From Campylobacter taeniopygiae (GTDB taxonomy: Bacteria; Campylobacterota; Campylobacteria; Campylobacterales; Campylobacteraceae), in contig NZ_NXLY01000005.1 in NCBI RefSeq assembly GCF_005406225.1, positions 58,526-122,525 of the forward strand: a stretch of DNA of 64,000 nt. Direction: 5' to 3'. Positions 8,717-18,584 of the stretch are shown here, one piece after another. Every line of letters starts with the position of its first letter. The first letter of the stretch is position 1. The translations under genes were made by a program, and so were the position numbers. The notes beneath the pieces were generated by a model that did no database searches, had not been told where the DNA came from, and saw nothing but the letters and a program-made list of their open reading frames with translations.

Positions 8717-9778
8717 ATGGATTTAAGCGTTATTCACTCATTAGTCAGTATAACCCCTGAAAGGCCTTGGGGTTTAAATATAGCCAATTATTTATTTTTA
8801 ACAGGAATTTCAGCGGCTAATTTTATTTTTGCTAATTTTTATTTTATCTTTAAACAAGAAAAATTAAAAAATATAGCCTTCCTAGCCCTTATAATTTCTT
8901 TTATTTTTTTAATGGTAGCACCCTTAAATTTGATCGATGATCTAAGCCAACCTGGAAGAATGATTAATGTCTTTTTATACGGATGGGAAAATTTCTTCAC
9001 TAGTCCTATGAAATGGGGAGTTTTGTTATTGATTTCTTTCTTTATTGTTACATTTTTTGAGCTTTATTTAGCCTATCAAGTGCTTTTTAAAAATCAATCC
9101 AAAAAGCAAAAAATGCTTTTTTATTTTGGAATTTTAGGACTTATTTTAGCTTTTGGGATCGAATTTTATACTGCGTATTTGATTGCGATTTTAAGCTCAT
9201 TTGTGTTTTTACACACTCCTTTAATGCCACTTTTGTTTTTGGCGTCTGCTTTTGTAAGCGGAATAGGAATGTTAATACTTATAACACAACTTTATCTTAA
9301 ATTTTTCACTGATGAAAAATTGAATATTTCTTTATTTTCAACCTTGGCAAAATTTTTAGCCTTTTTTGCTATGCTTGATATTATTTTAAGAATTTTTTGG
9401 TTTAGCTTTTTACTAGTCTTTAATACAGATGATAAATTTGTAGCTCAAATTTTCTTCCAAAAAGAAGGATTTTTTATCGTTTTCATAGATATGGGACTTT
9501 GCCTTCTTTTGCCTTTAATCATAGGTTTTTCAAAATTAAACCAAAAACTACCTTTTGTGATTTTAGCAGGATGTTTAGGCGTACTTGGAAGTTTAATGTT
9601 TAGATATACCCTAGTGATCAAAGGTCAATCTTTTCCAAAAACCACACCTTCTTTTTTAGAATATCACATAGATTTTTCAAATCTTATAGGCATAATTTGC
9701 AATTATGGACTTTTGATCGCACTTTTTTGCCTTGCTTTAGCATTTTTTAATAAAAATATATTGATAAAAGGAAAATAA
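8717..9778 (+). CDS. ttrC: NrfD/PsrC-type quinol-oxidising membrane subunit (TtrC-like)
   Basis: 353 residues, nearly all hydrophobic, with about nine transmembrane helices, as in NrfD/PsrC/TtrC proteins that oxidise menaquinol and pass electrons to the iron-sulfur subunit. I choose ATG 8717 (MDLSVIHSL), not the in-frame codon at 8681 inside ttrB: a GGAG site (8707-8710) stands six bases before it and it begins one base after the ttrB stop. Periplasm-facing loops carry few conserved charges, so a proton-motive role cannot be judged. It is cotranscribed with ttrB and ttrA. Confidence 0.8.
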   Translation: MDLSVIHSLVSITPERPWGLNIANYLFLTGISAANFIFANFYFIFKQEKLKNIAFLALIISFIFLMVAPLNLIDDLSQPGRMINVFLYGWENFFTSPMKWGVLLLISFFIVTFFELYLAYQVLFKNQSKKQKMLFYFGILGLILAFGIEFYTAYLIAILSSFVFLHTPLMPLLFLASAFVSGIGMLILITQLYLKFFTDEKLNISLFSTLAKFLAFFAMLDIILRIFWFSFLLVFNTDDKFVAQIFFQKEGFFIVFIDMGLCLLLPLIIGFSKLNQKLPFVILAGCLGVLGSLMFRYTLVIKGQSFPKTTPSFLEYHIDFSNLIGIICNYGLLIALFCLALAFFNKNILIKGK

Positions 9779-9782
9779 AACA

Positions 9783-12700
9783 ATGAAAAGAAGAAAATTT
9801 TTAATCGGATCAGGATTAAGCATTGGTGCAATTTCAGCACTTGGATATTCTGATACTTTAAAACATGCATTGACTTTTTCAGATAAAGGGAGTAAAGCAA
9901 AAAATACCATCTATGCAAACGCACAAGAATGCGAAGTATCCTTGGATAAAAATGGGATTAAATTTAATGATAAATTTAGCATCATGCCAAGTGTTTGCAA
10001 TGGTTGTGTAACCTTTTGTTCTGTGCGTGCTAAAATCGACAAAAAAAGCCAAAAAGTACTTAGAGTAAGTGGAAATCCTTATAGTTTGCTTTCAAGCGAT
10101 CCTTATCTTGATATGAATACACCTTTAAAAGAAAGTTTTATCGCCTTATCAAATCATAATGAAAATGGCTTAAATATGCGTTCTACATGTTGTGTTAGGG
10201 GTAATTTTATCCATCATAAACTTGATGATGAATTTAGGATCACAAAGCCTTTAAAAAGAGTAGGAAAACGTGGGGAAAATAAATGGAAAAGTATTAGCAT
10301 CGAAGAATTGATCTCTGAAATTATAAATGGTGGCGATCTATTTAACGAAGGACATGTTGAAGGGCTTAAAACATTTTGTGATACAAAAACTTTAATCGAT
10401 GAAAAAAATCCAGATTATGGTCCTTTGGCAAATAAATTATGTATTTTAGGCACGGGAGATGAAGGAAGGCAAAATTTTATCACCCACAGATTTGCTCAAA
10501 GTTTTGGAACGATAAATTATTTAGGACATACTGCAATCTGTGGTCTTTCTATGCGTGCGGGCGAGGCTGCTTATTTGAATGATTTTCAAAAATATCCCCA
10601 TTTAAAACCTGATTTTGAACACTGTAAATTTCTTCTTAATATAGCAACCGCACCCGCACAAGCTGGAAATCCTTTTAAAAGACAAGCGCATTTACTCGCA
10701 AAAGCTAGAAGTGAAGGAGAAATGAAATACGTCACTATAACTCCAAATTTAACCAACGCCGATACTTTTGCAGTGGAAAATAAATCAAGATGGATACCCA
10801 TAAAACCAGGGAGCGATCTTGCTTTTGTCATGGGGATGTTAAGAGTGATCATAGAAAATAAACTTTATAATCTTTCTTATTTACAAATTCCAAGTTTAAA
10901 ATCTCAAATCGCTCTTAATGATGTTAGTTTTACTAACGCAACTCATCTTGTCTTGCAAAATGAAGCACACTATGGCACTTTTTTAAGAGATGAAAATGAT
11001 CAAATTTTAGTTCTTGAAAATGGCATTCTTAAAAATGCTGATGAAGTTAAACAAGCCGATCTTGAATTTAGCGGAAGTGTAGAATACAAAGGTCAAATGT
11101 ATCAAGTAAAAACTAGCTTTGAAATTTTAAAAGAAAATGTTTTTGAGTATAGCTTGGAAGAATATGCACAAAAATGCGAAATTGAACCAAATATTATCGC
11201 TGATTTAGCAAAAGAATTCACTTCGTATGGTAGAGCTGTGGCGACTGATTGCCATGGAGGAACCATGCATACAACAGGATTTTATACCGCTTATGCGATC
11301 ATGATGCTAGGAAGTATGGTGGGAAATTTAAACCATAAAGGAGGTATGAGTATAGGAGGTGGAAAATTCAATAGTTTTAATGGAAAAATGTATAATCTTT
11401 TAGCCTACGAAGGTAAAAAGAAACCTTATGGAACAAGAATAGATCGTGCAAGAAAAGCCTATGAAACAAGTACAGAATTTCAAGAAAAAATCAAAAATAA
11501 TCAAAATCCATATCCTGCCAAAGATCAATGGTATCCACTAAGCAATGCTTTAGAAAATGAAGTTTTAACAAGCAGTGCTAATGCTTATCCATATAAACTT
11601 GGCACCTTAATAACTTGGGGAACTAGTCTGGTTTATGGGCAAAATTTAAATTCAAAAACTATTGAACTTTTAAAAGATCCTAAAAAATCAATTCCATTAT
11701 TTATAGCCATAGATCCTTTTATCAATGAAACAAGTTTATATGCTGATTATATTGTTCCTGATAGTGTGCTTTTTGAAACTTGGGGAGTGTTGTCTCCTTG
11801 GGCTGGATATACCACAAAAACAACCCATTTAAGATTTCCTATTATCCAAAGTCCAAATGAAAAATTTAAAAACGGCCAAAGTATATGCATGGATAGTTTT
11901 TTAATTGAACTCGGAAAAGCTTTAAATTTACCTTCTTTTGGAAAAGATGCCATTAAAGATAAAGATGGAAATTATTATCCTTTAGATAAGCCTGAAGATT
12001 TTTATTTAAGAGCTTTTTTGAACGTTGCATTAGATACTCAAAATCCTGTAAATGATATCAGTGATGAAGAGTTTAAAATAAGCGGTTTGCAAAAATATGA
12101 GAAAATCTTAAAAGAAATTTGTAAAGAGCATTGGAGAAAAGTAGCTTTCATAATGAGTCGTGGAGGAAGATTTTCGAGTAAAGAAAGTGCTTATAAAGAT
12201 AATGCTTTAAGCAATTCTTATAAAAAAGCTATCGCAATTTATAATGAAAAACTAGCAACAACCAAAAATGCACTCAGCGGAGAAAGACACAGTGGAACTA
12301 TAAAATATTATGATGCAAGATACGCCAATGGAGAAAAAATTATCAAAAAAGAAGGTTTTGATCTTTTAGTATTTAATTATAAATCCAATGTTTTCTCTTC
12401 TTATTCTGCTACTCTTGAGTCCTTAAAAGAGATCAAATATAGCACCTATATAGATATTAATTCACAAAGTGCAAAAAAATATAATATCAAAAATGGCGAT
12501 AAAGTAAAATTAAGCACCTATGAAACCTCAATTATAGGTTATGCAAGAGTTAAAGAAGGCATTCATCCATGTGCAATTGGCTTAGAACACGGAGGTGGAA
12601 GGGATGCAGAAGGAGCACGAGATCTTAGTATAGATGGAAAAACACTTAAGGCAAAAATCAGACGAAAAACTGGAATTGCTTATAGTCAATTAGGTTTAAG

Positions 12701-12794
12701 AGATATTACAAGACCAAATAGTCCTAATTTAGGCGATTTTGTCATAGGATCTAATGCAAGACAAGCATTTATGGTAAAAATAGAAAAGATTTAA
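9783..12794 (+). CDS. ttrA: Molybdopterin oxidoreductase, tetrathionate reductase-like catalytic subunit
   Basis: 1003 residues, close to the usual TtrA length. A twin-arginine signal (KRRKFLIGSG) leads into the N-terminal 4Fe-4S ligands Cys72, Cys75, Cys79 and Cys136 or 137. Cys253 in HTAICGLSMRAGEA stands where the molybdenum or tungsten ligand is expected. The later block DCHGGTMHTTGFYTAYA and the C-terminal pterin-binding domain (about 860-1000) are of the TtrA/ArrA/PsrA branch. It would reduce tetrathionate to thiosulfate in the periplasm as a terminal acceptor. A related sulfur or arsenic oxyanion cannot be excluded from sequence. Confidence 0.78.
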   Translation: MKRRKFLIGSGLSIGAISALGYSDTLKHALTFSDKGSKAKNTIYANAQECEVSLDKNGIKFNDKFSIMPSVCNGCVTFCSVRAKIDKKSQKVLRVSGNPYSLLSSDPYLDMNTPLKESFIALSNHNENGLNMRSTCCVRGNFIHHKLDDEFRITKPLKRVGKRGENKWKSISIEELISEIINGGDLFNEGHVEGLKTFCDTKTLIDEKNPDYGPLANKLCILGTGDEGRQNFITHRFAQSFGTINYLGHTAICGLSMRAGEAAYLNDFQKYPHLKPDFEHCKFLLNIATAPAQAGNPFKRQAHLLAKARSEGEMKYVTITPNLTNADTFAVENKSRWIPIKPGSDLAFVMGMLRVIIENKLYNLSYLQIPSLKSQIALNDVSFTNATHLVLQNEAHYGTFLRDENDQILVLENGILKNADEVKQADLEFSGSVEYKGQMYQVKTSFEILKENVFEYSLEEYAQKCEIEPNIIADLAKEFTSYGRAVATDCHGGTMHTTGFYTAYAIMMLGSMVGNLNHKGGMSIGGGKFNSFNGKMYNLLAYEGKKKPYGTRIDRARKAYETSTEFQEKIKNNQNPYPAKDQWYPLSNALENEVLTSSANAYPYKLGTLITWGTSLVYGQNLNSKTIELLKDPKKSIPLFIAIDPFINETSLYADYIVPDSVLFETWGVLSPWAGYTTKTTHLRFPIIQSPNEKFKNGQSICMDSFLIELGKALNLPSFGKDAIKDKDGNYYPLDKPEDFYLRAFLNVALDTQNPVNDISDEEFKISGLQKYEKILKEICKEHWRKVAFIMSRGGRFSSKESAYKDNALSNSYKKAIAIYNEKLATTKNALSGERHSGTIKYYDARYANGEKIIKKEGFDLLVFNYKSNVFSSYSATLESLKEIKYSTYIDINSQSAKKYNIKNGDKVKLSTYETSIIGYARVKEGIHPCAIGLEHGGGRDAEGARDLSIDGKTLKAKIRRKTGIAYSQLGLRDITRPNSPNLGDFVIGSNARQAFMVKIEKI

Positions 12795-12799
12795 CCTGT

Positions 12800-12823
12800 A
12801 TCATCTTGAATATTCAAGATGAT
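12800..12823. terminator. Palindromic hairpin between convergent ttrA and the FabL-like gene
   Basis: A perfect 24-base palindrome with half-site ATCATCTTGAAT starts six bases after the ttrA stop and ends six bases before the stop of the convergent reductase gene. It can form a hairpin in either transcript, so it is a likely bidirectional terminator, although neither side has a strong T-run. Confidence 0.5.
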
Positions 12824-12828
12824 AAATT

Positions 12829-13608
12829 TCATTTAAACGTAGTTCCACCATCCACGATGAAAGTATGTCCGGTTACCCAACTTGCTTTTGAAGAGCAAAG
12901 AAAAAGACAAGCGCCGGCTAAATCTTCAGGCTGCCCCATACGATTAAGCGGACTTAAATCAATAGTGGCTTGTTTAACTTCCTCATAATTTGTAAAAGCT
13001 CTTAAAGCATCCGTTTCAATAGGGCCACCACTGACAACATTCACACGGATATTTTTTTCTCCAAGTTCAGTGGCTGCATATCTTGCCATAGCTTCTACTG
13101 CTGCTTTTGCTGTTCCATGACCTGCATAATTTTCTATATAAACTAAATTTCCAGTAGAAGAAATAGAAATAATACTTCCTCCCCCTACTTTTTCCATTCT
13201 CTTAGCCGCCTCTTGGGCACCAACGACAAAAGCATTAACTGTTGCAGTAAAGATATTATTAATTCCTTTAGGTTTTAATTTCATAAATTTAGTATATCCG
13301 CCAACTACCGCACGACCTGAAATGATCGCATTTGAAATGAAATAATCTATGCGATCAAAATCTTGATCAATTTTTTCAAAAATTTCTTTATAAGTTTCTG
13401 GTTCTAAAATATTAAATTCATAAGCTTTTGCTTTAATTTTATAGTTTATTTCTAAATCTTTTATCATCTCTTCTGCGATTTGCGCATTAGAATTATATGT
13501 AAAAGCTACATTGACACCCGCTTTAGCAAATTCATACACAATAGCTTTACCAATTCCACGCGTTCCACCGCTAATCACTAAAGTTTTTCCTTGAAATTCT
13601 TGATTCAT
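12829..13608 (-). CDS. FabL-like enoyl-ACP reductase (short-chain dehydrogenase family)
   Basis: 259 residues with the Rossmann dinucleotide motif SGGTRGIGKA at 13-22. The active-site pair is Tyr161 and Lys168 (YAGHGTAK), a Tyr-x6-Lys spacing typical of enoyl-ACP reductases and not the Tyr-x3-Lys of ordinary dehydrogenases. VNVVSGGPIETDALRAFTNYEE closely resembles the corresponding part of Bacillus FabL. It is probably an NADPH-dependent enoyl reductase of fatty acid synthesis. In databases it is sometimes called a hydroxysteroid dehydrogenase, which this motif argues against. It follows dapA directly and ends its operon. Confidence 0.72.
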   Translation of the reverse strand: MNQEFQGKTLVISGGTRGIGKAIVYEFAKAGVNVAFTYNSNAQIAEEMIKDLEINYKIKAKAYEFNILEPETYKEIFEKIDQDFDRIDYFISNAIISGRAVVGGYTKFMKLKPKGINNIFTATVNAFVVGAQEAAKRMEKVGGGSIISISSTGNLVYIENYAGHGTAKAAVEAMARYAATELGEKNIRVNVVSGGPIETDALRAFTNYEEVKQATIDLSPLNRMGQPEDLAGACLFLCSSKASWVTGHTFIVDGGTTFK

Positions 13609-14504
13609 TAAAATCCTTTAATATTATATTGCTTCATCACTTCTTGTATTTTAGCATAGTTTTCTTTACTAGGAGGACAAAGTGGGAGTCTAAATTCTAA
13701 ATTTTCTATCAATCCAGCTATATGCATCGCTGTTTTTATAGGGATTGGATTGCTTTCGCAAAATAAAATTTTATTAATATTATAAAGTTCATCATTGATT
13801 TGCTTGGCTTCTTTGTAATTTTCTTCCAAAGCCCTATGCGTTAGCATACTGATTCTATCGGGTAATAAATTTGAAGTTACTGAAATCACCCCCTTTCCAC
13901 CGTTTGAAAGTATAGGATAATTAATCGCATCCTCACCGCTGATTAAAACCATCTTAGGTTCATGTGCAAGCAAATCCACGCACTTGTCGATACTTCCACT
14001 TGCTTCTTTAATCCCATAAATATTTTCACAAGTTCTAAAAAGCTCAATAGCAGTTTCTGTAGCAATATCACAACCTGTTCGTCCTGGAACATTATATAAA
14101 AGAACAGGAATATCCACACTCATTGCAATTGCTTTATAATGTTCATAAAGTCCTTTTTGAGTTGGTTTATTATAATACGGAGCCACGCTTAAAATACCAT
14201 CAGCTCCACAATCTCTTGCAAATTGTGCCAAATCGACAGCTTCATGCGTCGCATTACTTCCAGCTCCTGCTAAAACTTTAACTTTTGTATTTTTACAAAC
14301 TTCTACTGCAATTTCAATGCAAGCCTTATGTTCATCATGGGTCAAAGTCGCACTTTCTCCAGTCGTACCAACGGGCACTATGGCATCAATTCCATTATCA
14401 ATTTGTCTTTGAATAAGTTTTGCATAGCATTGCTCATCGATTTTATTATTTTTAAATGGGGTAACAAGTGCTGTCATCGCCCCAATGATGACATTTTTAT
14501 CCAT
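13608..14504 (-). CDS. dapA: 4-hydroxy-tetrahydrodipicolinate synthase
   Basis: DapA condenses pyruvate with aspartate semialdehyde, the first step of the lysine/diaminopimelate branch, feeding peptidoglycan. The Schiff-base lysine is Lys166 in YGIKEASGS, with Tyr137 and Arg142 in [10 protein letters not shown], and the substrate loop [10 protein letters not shown] near 45-54. 298 residues is standard. The stop shares a base with the start of the FabL-like gene, and the start is one base after the peptidase stop, so the three are one transcript. Confidence 0.95.
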   Translation of the reverse strand: MDKNVIIGAMTALVTPFKNNKIDEQCYAKLIQRQIDNGIDAIVPVGTTGESATLTHDEHKACIEIAVEVCKNTKVKVLAGAGSNATHEAVDLAQFARDCGADGILSVAPYYNKPTQKGLYEHYKAIAMSVDIPVLLYNVPGRTGCDIATETAIELFRTCENIYGIKEASGSIDKCVDLLAHEPKMVLISGEDAINYPILSNGGKGVISVTSNLLPDRISMLTHRALEENYKEAKQINDELYNINKILFCESNPIPIKTAMHIAGLIENLEFRLPLCPPSKENYAKIQEVMKQYNIKGF

Positions 14505-14505
14505 T

Positions 14506-15747
14506 TTAATCCTTTCTTAAAATCAAAGTTGTGGAATTTTCTTCATCAAAATATTTTTTAGCACATTTTTGCAAATCCAATAAAGTCAATTTTTCTATTT
14601 TTTCTTCATAATTTAATAAAGGTTTTAAATCCCCTCTTGCCAAATAAGAACCATAAATATTAGAAACCGCACTTGCTGTATCAAGTGAAAAAATAAAATC
14701 ACTTTTTATATTATTTTTAACTTTTTGTAAATCTTTTTCTGTAAATTTTCCTTTTTTGATTTGCTCTAAAATTTTCCAAAGTTCCTTTTCAACCTCTTCA
14801 GCTTTAATCCCTACATTACAATTGCAAATAAAAATAAATAAATTTTCATCAATGCAATCATTAGCAAAGGCGTAAAAATCATTGATTAAATGAAGTTTAT
14901 CTATTAAAATTTCATTCATAATGGAACTTTTTCCATTTCCTAAGAGTTCTGATAAGGCATTTAAGGCTGGAATATCTTTGTGTTTAAAATTTGGAATTTT
15001 AAATGCTACAGCAAGAATTTGAGTTTGAGTTTCTTTTTTGATAATAATTCTTTTTGCACCATCTTGCTTAGGTTCTTGTGTGTGAATTTTTGGGATAGTT
15101 TTTGTATTTTTAATGTTTTCAAAATGCTTTTTAGAAAGATCAAAAACTTCTTGATGCTCTATATCTCCGCTAACAAGTAAAATAGCATTTTTAGGTTGAT
15201 AATATATACTATGAAAATCTCTAATATCTTTAATAGTCCAATTTTCTATATCTTTGTAAAATCCTATCGGAGTCCAGTGATAAGGGTGATACATAAAAGC
15301 ATGATTAAAAAGTCTAAAATATAAATATCCTAAAGGATTATTATCCGTTCTCCATCTACGCTCTTCTAAAACAACATTTCTTTCAGGCTGAAATTCTTCA
15401 TCTTTTAAATTTAAATTAGCCATTAATTCAGCAAAAAGCCCTAAAGCTTTATCTAAATTTTTTTTAGCACATTTTATATAATAATGTGTATAATCAAAGC
15501 CTGTGCTTGCATTATCCAAACCTCCAAAGCTTTTAACGATTTCATCAAATTCACCGGCTTTAAGGTTTTTTGTACTTTTAAAATTCAAATGTTCAAGCAT
15601 ATGGGCAATTCCACTTTTACCCATGATCTCATTTCTTGACCCCACTTTATAAAAGATATCAACGCTGATCACATCGCTATTTTTATTTACAGGAAGGGCA
15701 TAAACTTCAAGTTTATTTTTTAAACGAATTTTTTCAAAAGCAATCAT
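14506..15747 (-). CDS. M16-family zinc metallopeptidase
   Basis: 413 residues with the inverted zinc motif His49-x-x-Glu52-His53 (HMLEHLNF) and the distal glutamate region [15 protein letters not shown]. This is the single-chain, processing-peptidase-like M16B form, with catalytic N-half and structural C-half. No signal peptide is seen, so it is probably cytoplasmic; M16 proteins of this branch are often poorly characterised. The start overlaps the pyrD stop by four bases and dapA follows at once, so it is coupled to both. Confidence 0.85.
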   Translation of the reverse strand: MIAFEKIRLKNKLEVYALPVNKNSDVISVDIFYKVGSRNEIMGKSGIAHMLEHLNFKSTKNLKAGEFDEIVKSFGGLDNASTGFDYTHYYIKCAKKNLDKALGLFAELMANLNLKDEEFQPERNVVLEERRWRTDNNPLGYLYFRLFNHAFMYHPYHWTPIGFYKDIENWTIKDIRDFHSIYYQPKNAILLVSGDIEHQEVFDLSKKHFENIKNTKTIPKIHTQEPKQDGAKRIIIKKETQTQILAVAFKIPNFKHKDIPALNALSELLGNGKSSIMNEILIDKLHLINDFYAFANDCIDENLFIFICNCNVGIKAEEVEKELWKILEQIKKGKFTEKDLQKVKNNIKSDFIFSLDTASAVSNIYGSYLARGDLKPLLNYEEKIEKLTLLDLQKCAKKYFDEENSTTLILRKD

Positions 15748-16793
15748 TTAAGATTAGCCCCCACGGCTTCACTAATATGCATAAAACCATCTTGTCTTAA
15801 TAAAGAAATTAATTCTTGATTGATATTTTTTACTATACTTGGCCCTTTAAAGATTAAAGAGGTATAAATTTGAATTAAATTGGCTCCATTTTTTATACGT
15901 TCATACGCTTCTTTTCCGCTATCAATACCCCCACAAGAAATTAAAAGAGTATGAGAAAAAAGCTCTTTAGCCAATTCTTTAAAGAAAAGACCATTTTTCT
16001 TTTGGATAAGCTTTCCACTGATACCACCAAAGGTTCTTCCATTATCAATCAAAGAGTAATCTGTACTTGTATTAGCAATTATAAAACCATCTGCACCTTT
16101 TTCTATTGCTTGTTGGCAAAGTGCTATAGCCATAGAAACATCTAAATCAGGTGCTATTTTTATAAAGATAGGCTTTGGAGTGATTTTTTTTGCTTCTGTT
16201 AATAAATCATTTAAAAATTGATCATTTTGCAAATCTCTTAAATTTTTAGTATTTGGAGATGAAATATTAATAGCAAAATAATCACACAAATCTTTAAATT
16301 CTCTCAACAAAATAAAATAATCTTCCAAAGCATTTTGACTGTCTTTGTTTTTACCTATATTTGCACCCAAAGGTAAAGCAAAAGGATAAACTTTTGAAAC
16401 ATGCGAACGCACTTCATATGATCCTTTATTGTTAAAACCCATAGCATTTTGTATGCTTTCTTGTTTTACTAAGCGAAATACTCTTGGCTTCTCGTTTCCC
16501 TCTTGAGGTCTAGGAGTGAAAGTTCCATACTCTAAAAAGCCAAAGCCCAATGCACTTAAAGGCTTAATCATGGTTCCATTTTTATCAAAACCACCTGCTA
16601 TGCCTACTGGAGAATTAAAATCAAGTCCTAATAAATTTTGTTTCAAGCTTGCATCATTTACAACAAATTTCTTAGCCATTAAGCCCAATGCAGCTGGAAA
16701 AATAGCATTGAGTCCTCTTAAAGAATGCTCCACTAAATAATGAGCTGATTCTGGTTGAAGTTTAAAAAGCAAAGGCTTTATTTGTTCATACAT
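15744..16793 (-). CDS. pyrD: Dihydroorotate dehydrogenase, quinone-linked (class 2)
   Basis: PyrD oxidises dihydroorotate to orotate in pyrimidine synthesis and passes electrons to menaquinone. GIAGGFDKNGTMIKPLSALGFGFLEYGTFTPRPQEGNEKPR and NISSPNTKNLRDLQ (catalytic serine region) are class 2 signatures, and the amphipathic N-terminal segment is the membrane-associating part. 349 residues is standard. It begins 54 bases after msbA and overlaps the peptidase gene, so the msbA-pyrD gap may hold a weak promoter, but none is clear. Confidence 0.93.
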   Translation of the reverse strand: MYEQIKPLLFKLQPESAHYLVEHSLRGLNAIFPAALGLMAKKFVVNDASLKQNLLGLDFNSPVGIAGGFDKNGTMIKPLSALGFGFLEYGTFTPRPQEGNEKPRVFRLVKQESIQNAMGFNNKGSYEVRSHVSKVYPFALPLGANIGKNKDSQNALEDYFILLREFKDLCDYFAINISSPNTKNLRDLQNDQFLNDLLTEAKKITPKPIFIKIAPDLDVSMAIALCQQAIEKGADGFIIANTSTDYSLIDNGRTFGGISGKLIQKKNGLFFKELAKELFSHTLLISCGGIDSGKEAYERIKNGANLIQIYTSLIFKGPSIVKNINQELISLLRQDGFMHISEAVGANLK

Positions 16794-16847
16794 TGTTTTT
16801 CCTTGAAATAAAAAATAATATAAAATTTTAACAAAATTAAAATAAAG

Positions 16848-18584
16848 TCAAGCTTTCATTTCTTTTTCTTTATTTTTGAATTTACGATAAAGTTCACAGG
16901 TTTTCAAAAGCTCTTCATCTTTTCCGATGGCTAAAACTTGCCCTTTGTCAATAACAACGATTTTATCTGCATTTTCAACCGTACTTAATCGATGTGCGAT
17001 CATTAAGATCAATCTTTCTTTTTTTAGATTTTCTATGGTTTTCATTATAGCCTTTTCGCTTTCATTATCTAGCGCTGAAGTTGCCTCATCAAAAATCAAT
17101 AAATCTGGATTTTTATACAAAGCTCTAGCGATAGCGATACGTTGCTTTTGCCCTCCACTTAAATTTTTTCCATGCTCTTTTATTTCAGCATAAATTCCGC
17201 CCATTGATTCTACAAATTCGTAAGCATTAGCAAGCTTTAAAGCTTCAATCACTCTTTCTTCATCTAAATCTTCACTATAAGCTACATTTTCAGCAAAGCT
17301 ATCATTAAAAAGATAAATATTTTGAGTCACAAGCCCTATTTTATCTCTTAAACTTTCAATGTTAAAATGGTGGATATCTACATCATTAAATAAAATTTCA
17401 CCCTTATTTTTTTCATAAAAATACATCAAAAGATTAATAATGGAAGATTTTCCACCGCCACTCATACCTACAAGTGCTAGTGTTTCTCCTTTGCTGAATT
17501 CAAAATCAATTCCATTTAAAACCTTTTTAGAAGAATTATCATAAGCAAATTCCACTTTTTTAAATTGAATATTTTTTATACTTTTTAATTCTTTATCTCC
17601 ACCTTTAATTTCAGGCTCTAAATCCAACAAATAAAAAGTTCTTTCGCTTGCTGCTATAGCTCCTTGAAGACCTCCATATAAATTTGAAAGTCTTTTTATA
17701 GGCGTATAAGACCAAAAAAGCGCCGAAATAAAAGCAAAAAAGCTTCCAACGGTTACATTTCCTTTAATCGCTTCGTGCCCACCAACTATAATCATAACCG
17801 CAACTCCGATAGAACCTATAACTTCCATCATCGGACTTGTTAAAGCATTAATTCTTGTGCTTTTTAAAATAATTTTACAAAAAGACTTATTTTCTTGATC
17901 AAATTTTTGCCTTTCCTTTTCTTGCGCATTATTGGCTTTAACTAATTCTATATTTGAAAAGATTTCTCCTAAACGAGATAAAAGATCAGAATTTTTTTCT
18001 TGGATATTTCTTGCATAAAGCTTGAGTTTTTTAACAAGATAAAATAAAGGAATAATAGTAATTGGAAAAATGATTAAAGCAAAAAAAGCCAATCTTGGAC
18101 TTTGAGACACAGCCACACCTAAAAGTCCTATAGCTGTAATTAGTTGAGTTAAAAAATCTGGAATGACACTAGAAACTACATTTTGTAAAGCACCTATGTC
18201 GTTAGTGCAGCGGCTTATAAGCTCTCCACTTCTATGCCGTTTAAAAAAATCCATATCCAAACGCAAGATATTTTTTAAAACCTTAGAACGCAAAATCCTT
18301 AATATATCTGTGCCAATATAAGAGATATAATAAGTTTGCAAATAAGAACCCGCATTTTTAAGAAAATAAATCAAAAAAAATAAAAAAGGAGCAAAATAAA
18401 GCATTGTTTCTTTTTTATCTATAAAAATTTGATCCAAAATAGGCTTTATCATATAAGCACTCGCTGAAGTTCCACCACTTGCTAGAAGCATACCTATTCC
18501 GACAATAACAAATTGCTTCCAATACTGCTTATAAAAAGGTTTAAAGCGAATTAAAACTTCTTTTAAATTCATTTCTTTATACAT
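16848..18584 (-). CDS. msbA: Lipid A export-type ABC transporter (MsbA family)
   Basis: A half-transporter with six transmembrane helices (about 25-300) fused to an ATPase domain. Walker A is [12 protein letters not shown] near 372, the signature is [15 protein letters not shown], Walker B is [12 protein letters not shown] and the switch is [10 protein letters not shown]. It should flip the lipid A-core across the inner membrane. I place the start at the Met of [11 protein letters not shown] (18584), because GGGAG in the end of cysS is eight bases before it and only one base before the earlier ATG at 18590. It overlaps cysS by eight bases. Confidence 0.88.
   Translation of the reverse strand: MYKEMNLKEVLIRFKPFYKQYWKQFVIVGIGMLLASGGTSASAYMIKPILDQIFIDKKETMLYFAPFLFFLIYFLKNAGSYLQTYYISYIGTDILRILRSKVLKNILRLDMDFFKRHRSGELISRCTNDIGALQNVVSSVIPDFLTQLITAIGLLGVAVSQSPRLAFFALIIFPITIIPLFYLVKKLKLYARNIQEKNSDLLSRLGEIFSNIELVKANNAQEKERQKFDQENKSFCKIILKSTRINALTSPMMEVIGSIGVAVMIIVGGHEAIKGNVTVGSFFAFISALFWSYTPIKRLSNLYGGLQGAIAASERTFYLLDLEPEIKGGDKELKSIKNIQFKKVEFAYDNSSKKVLNGIDFEFSKGETLALVGMSGGGKSSIINLLMYFYEKNKGEILFNDVDIHHFNIESLRDKIGLVTQNIYLFNDSFAENVAYSEDLDEERVIEALKLANAYEFVESMGGIYAEIKEHGKNLSGGQKQRIAIARALYKNPDLLIFDEATSALDNESEKAIMKTIENLKKERLILMIAHRLSTVENADKIVVIDKGQVLAIGKDEELLKTCELYRKFKNKEKEMKA

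Noticed and set aside
12806..12988. Plus-strand 60-codon frame after ttrA
   Set aside because: It is antisense to the C-terminal end of the FabL-like gene and has no ribosome site; the palindrome explains its first bases.
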